NCBI GenBank assembly: GCA_964362365.1
Contig: CAYIEF010000007.1
Span: forward strand, 1 to 33,128
Direction: 5' to 3'
DNA length: 33,128 bases
From: JACPIL01 sp964362365
Lineage (GTDB): Archaea > Nanobdellota > Nanobdellia > Woesearchaeales > GW2011-AR9
In this document: positions 32,043 to 33,128 of the stretch, piece by piece
Layout of the letters: each line of letters begins with the position of its first letter
Position numbering within the stretch: the stretch's first letter is position 1
Notes under the pieces: generated by a model
What the model was told of the DNA's origin: nothing
What the model saw: the letters and a program-made list of their open reading frames with translations, nothing else
The model's database searches: none
Made by a program: the position numbers and the translations under genes

Positions 32043-32378
32043 AATGGTAGTAGTGGCAGAAAGCTGAGGGTAAAATCGCAAGGTTTAGCCCAGAAAAGTC
32101 CGCCCACCATAAAAAGGCCACTTCCAGAAGGAAGACAGGGAAATCCTGTGTCACTGGCTCAGAAACGACACGTCCATAATCGAGGATGATTGAATGGCGA
32201 AATGTGCTGAGAAGCGCATGAGTTAACCCCTTGACGTTGATTATGGGAGCGATGAAACGGCGAACACTGGCCGGTGCAAGTCAGATTTGACGCATAGTAG
32301 AATGCTTTCACGGATCATCGACAATCTTCGGATTGTTTTGGGTCCGACAAAAGGCGGCTTATGTCGCTCTACCACAAC
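32043..32378 (+). ncRNA. rnpB: RNase P RNA, archaeal type
   Basis: Catalytic RNA that removes tRNA 5' leaders. The terminal helix P1 forms between TGGTAG (32045-32050) and CTACCA (32369-32374). The universally conserved CR-I (AGAAAAGTCCGCCC, 32092-32105) pairs with CR-V (ACAAAAGGCGGCTTA, 32347-32361) in a P4 helix: AAG-T-CCGCC against GGCGGCTT with the usual bulged U. Other conserved parts are CAGAAACGACACGTCC (32160-32175) and GATGAAACGGCGAA (32250-32263). The total of about 335 nt fits archaeal type A RNAs. It has its own TATA box and a T6 terminator. Any protein reading through this interval, such as one starting at 32287, is spurious. Confidence 0.92.
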
Positions 32379-32384
32379 TTTTTT
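32379..32384 (+). terminator. T6 terminator of RNase P RNA
   Basis: A run of six T follows the P1 3' arm by a few nucleotides, marking the RNA 3' end. Confidence 0.6.
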
Positions 32385-32465
32385 GAGAAAAAAGTTGATT
32401 AAAAACCTCAAAGTAGGAATAGTACAATTTTTGGTGGGTTTCTTAGGTGTTTTAGGAAAGGAAAA

Positions 32466-32882
32466 ATGGGAATACTTGATTTTTGGAAAAAGGAAACACC
32501 GCAATTGCCTACGGCTGAACAGCTTGAAGAACAGAAAAAGAAAAAACTTGAAAGACAACGTCAAAATGATTTAGAAGATAAAGTAAGATCTCTTGACAGA
32601 TTTCCTGGAAGCTTAAGTGAATATATTACTTTAAAACTGGAAGAAGGACAATTAGATTCATCTGACGTTATAGTGCCCATGTCAACTGGAAGACCAAAAA
32701 AGTATGTGGTAGATCCCAATAGACATAATAATTCCGATAAAAATTTACTGTTGAAACTTGTAAAGAATGGATGCATAGGTTTAATACGCTATCAACTACT
32801 CGAAAAGACAAGCTCCGGTTGGAGTGACACGATGGCTTATGGAATCCCTGTCAAAATTAAAAATAATGGACCTTATAGATAA
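32466..32882 (+). CDS. Unknown small charged protein (138 aa)
   Basis: The ATG at 32466 follows a purine-rich site (AGGAAAGGA). The N-terminus is MGILDFWKKE followed by a highly charged helix (EQLEEQKKKKLERQRQNDLE), then a small globular-looking part with helices and a basic ending (LVKNGCIGLIRYQLLEK). No signal peptide or membrane segment. It lies about 80 nt downstream of the RNase P RNA, and a 27-codon ORF opens 7 nt after its stop. Function not recognised. Confidence 0.75.
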   Translation: MGILDFWKKETPQLPTAEQLEEQKKKKLERQRQNDLEDKVRSLDRFPGSLSEYITLKLEEGQLDSSDVIVPMSTGRPKKYVVDPNRHNNSDKNLLLKLVKNGCIGLIRYQLLEKTSSGWSDTMAYGIPVKIKNNGPYR

Positions 32883-32888
32883 AAATTA

Positions 32889-32922
32889 GATGAAAAGAGC
32901 AGAAATCCCCGCTATTCCATGG
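32889..32922 (+). repeat. Dispersed element, copy B
   Basis: Second copy of the element at 28821. An ATG at 32890 opens a 27-codon ORF (MKRAEIPAIPWKMQRHFRGL and seven more residues) that ends at TAG 32971-32973. The shared part encodes MKRAEIP in both copies; the isoleucine codon differs (ATT versus ATC). Confidence 0.6.
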
Positions 32923-32973
32923 AAAATGCAACGACATTTTCGGGGTCTCGGAAGCTCACTTCCGCGGACATAG
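32890..32973 (+). CDS. Possible 27-aa peptide in the repeated element
   Basis: ATG at 32890, 7 nt after the previous stop, with codons for MKRAEIP shared with the element at 28821. The peptide is basic (rich in Arg and Lys) and ends SSLPRT. After the TAG the same frame stays open for another 48 codons to TGA 33118-33120. It may be a tiny gene, a leader peptide or the remnant of a broken gene; translation is unproven. Confidence 0.3.
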   Translation: MKRAEIPAIPWKMQRHFRGLGSSLPRT

Positions 32974-33128
32974 CGTGGGATGAATGCTACGATTGATTTC
33001 GCTACTTTTCATTCAAGAAATGAAGAAACTACTTCATTTCTGAACAGAAAAGAAATCGTTGTTTCTTTTCTTGTTTTAGTCTCGGGCGCGCAAGAACCCT
33101 TGCGGGTTGAAGCGTTCTGAAACCCGCA
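32907..33128 (+). other. Hairpin-rich tail of the window
   Basis: Successive inverted repeats: GAAAATG/CATTTTC (32922-32928 with 32935-32941); CGGAAG/CTTCCG (32949-32954 with 32959-32964); AGAAATGAAG/CTTCATTTCT (33016-33025 with 33032-33041, extendable to 13 bp with one bulged A); AGAAAAGAAA/TTTCTTTTCT (33046-33055 with 33062-33071, extendable with one bulge); TGCGGGTT/AACCCGCA (33101-33108 with 33121-33128). This density suggests a structured RNA or structured repeat. The window ends inside it. Confidence 0.5.
32980..33120 (+). CDS. Possible 46-aa peptide downstream, same frame after TAG
   Basis: ATG at 32980, two codons after the TAG at 32971, in the same frame as the MKRAEIP ORF. The product (MNATIDFATFHSRNEETTSF and on) has a moderately hydrophobic centre (IVVSFLVLVSG). 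It overlaps several perfect hairpins, so the reading frame may be incidental to an RNA structure. No ribosome-binding site of note. Low confidence. Confidence 0.2.
   Translation: MNATIDFATFHSRNEETTSFLNRKEIVVSFLVLVSGAQEPLRVEAF

Noticed and set aside
32287..32574. ORF of 95 codons overlapping the RNase P RNA
   Set aside because: Its first part lies within the RNA, including the conserved CR-V segment, and the rest is out of frame with the better-supported gene at 32466.
1..33128. CRISPR arrays, tRNA or rRNA genes, insertion sequences
   Set aside because: No regularly spaced direct repeats, no tRNA-like cloverleaf with a T-loop, no rRNA segments and no transposase motifs were seen on reading the window. 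A covariance or IS search could still find divergent cases.

Overview
The window looks like a piece of a small, moderately AT-rich archaeal genome, most likely a DPANN lineage of the Woesearchaeota/Pacearchaeota kind. The archaeal evidence is: TATA-like boxes (TTTATAAA) about 20-35 nt before start codons, several near-leaderless genes, U-tract terminators, an archaeal-type RNase P RNA, a euryarchaeal-style replication protein A, a TrmB-type regulator, and many proteins with archaeal class III (prepilin-type) N-termini. The DPANN placement is inferred from gene style (giant Cys-rich secreted proteins, dense pilin-like clusters), not from a marker phylogeny.

Region 1 (1-14856) holds three very large secreted or surface proteins on the + strand: a 5'-truncated protein of about 1810 aa with a Sec-like signal peptide, an 863-aa prepilin-like Cys-rich protein, and a 2094-aa multidomain protein with three carboxypeptidase-regulatory-like domains, an FN3-like domain, Ca-binding DxDxDG repeats, a C-terminal membrane anchor and a cytoplasmic tail. 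A small soluble protein of unknown function lies between the second and third.

Region 2 (14882-24289) is a nearly gap-free run of 16 + strand genes. Fourteen encode proteins with a short basic N-terminus ending in K-K-G, R-K-G or similar (often followed by Q), then one hydrophobic segment, then an extracytoplasmic domain. The other two have the hydrophobic segment without the motif. Two members are tiny (41 and 51 aa). The natural reading is a multi-subunit pseudopilus or pilus-like cell-surface apparatus, with the giant proteins as likely adhesin, tip or partner components. No pilus ATPase, TadC-like platform protein or prepilin peptidase is in the window. A Cys-rich domain is shared between the first giant protein and one pilin-like protein, which ties the two regions together.

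Region 3 (24338-32013) is mostly housekeeping and regulatory: cytidine deaminase; an RPA operon with two unknown small proteins; a BRO-N/DinD-like protein; a minus-strand TrmB regulator coupled to a small ribbon-helix-helix protein; a membrane-anchored unknown overlapping a TraB/PrgY-family protein; a secreted endonuclease/exonuclease/phosphatase-fold protein; and an orphan.

Region 4 (32014-33128) contains the RNase P RNA gene with its own TATA box and terminator, a small unknown protein, and a hairpin-rich tail. The tail starts with a 34-nt element also found at 28821; both copies open with an ATG followed by codons for MKRAEIP.
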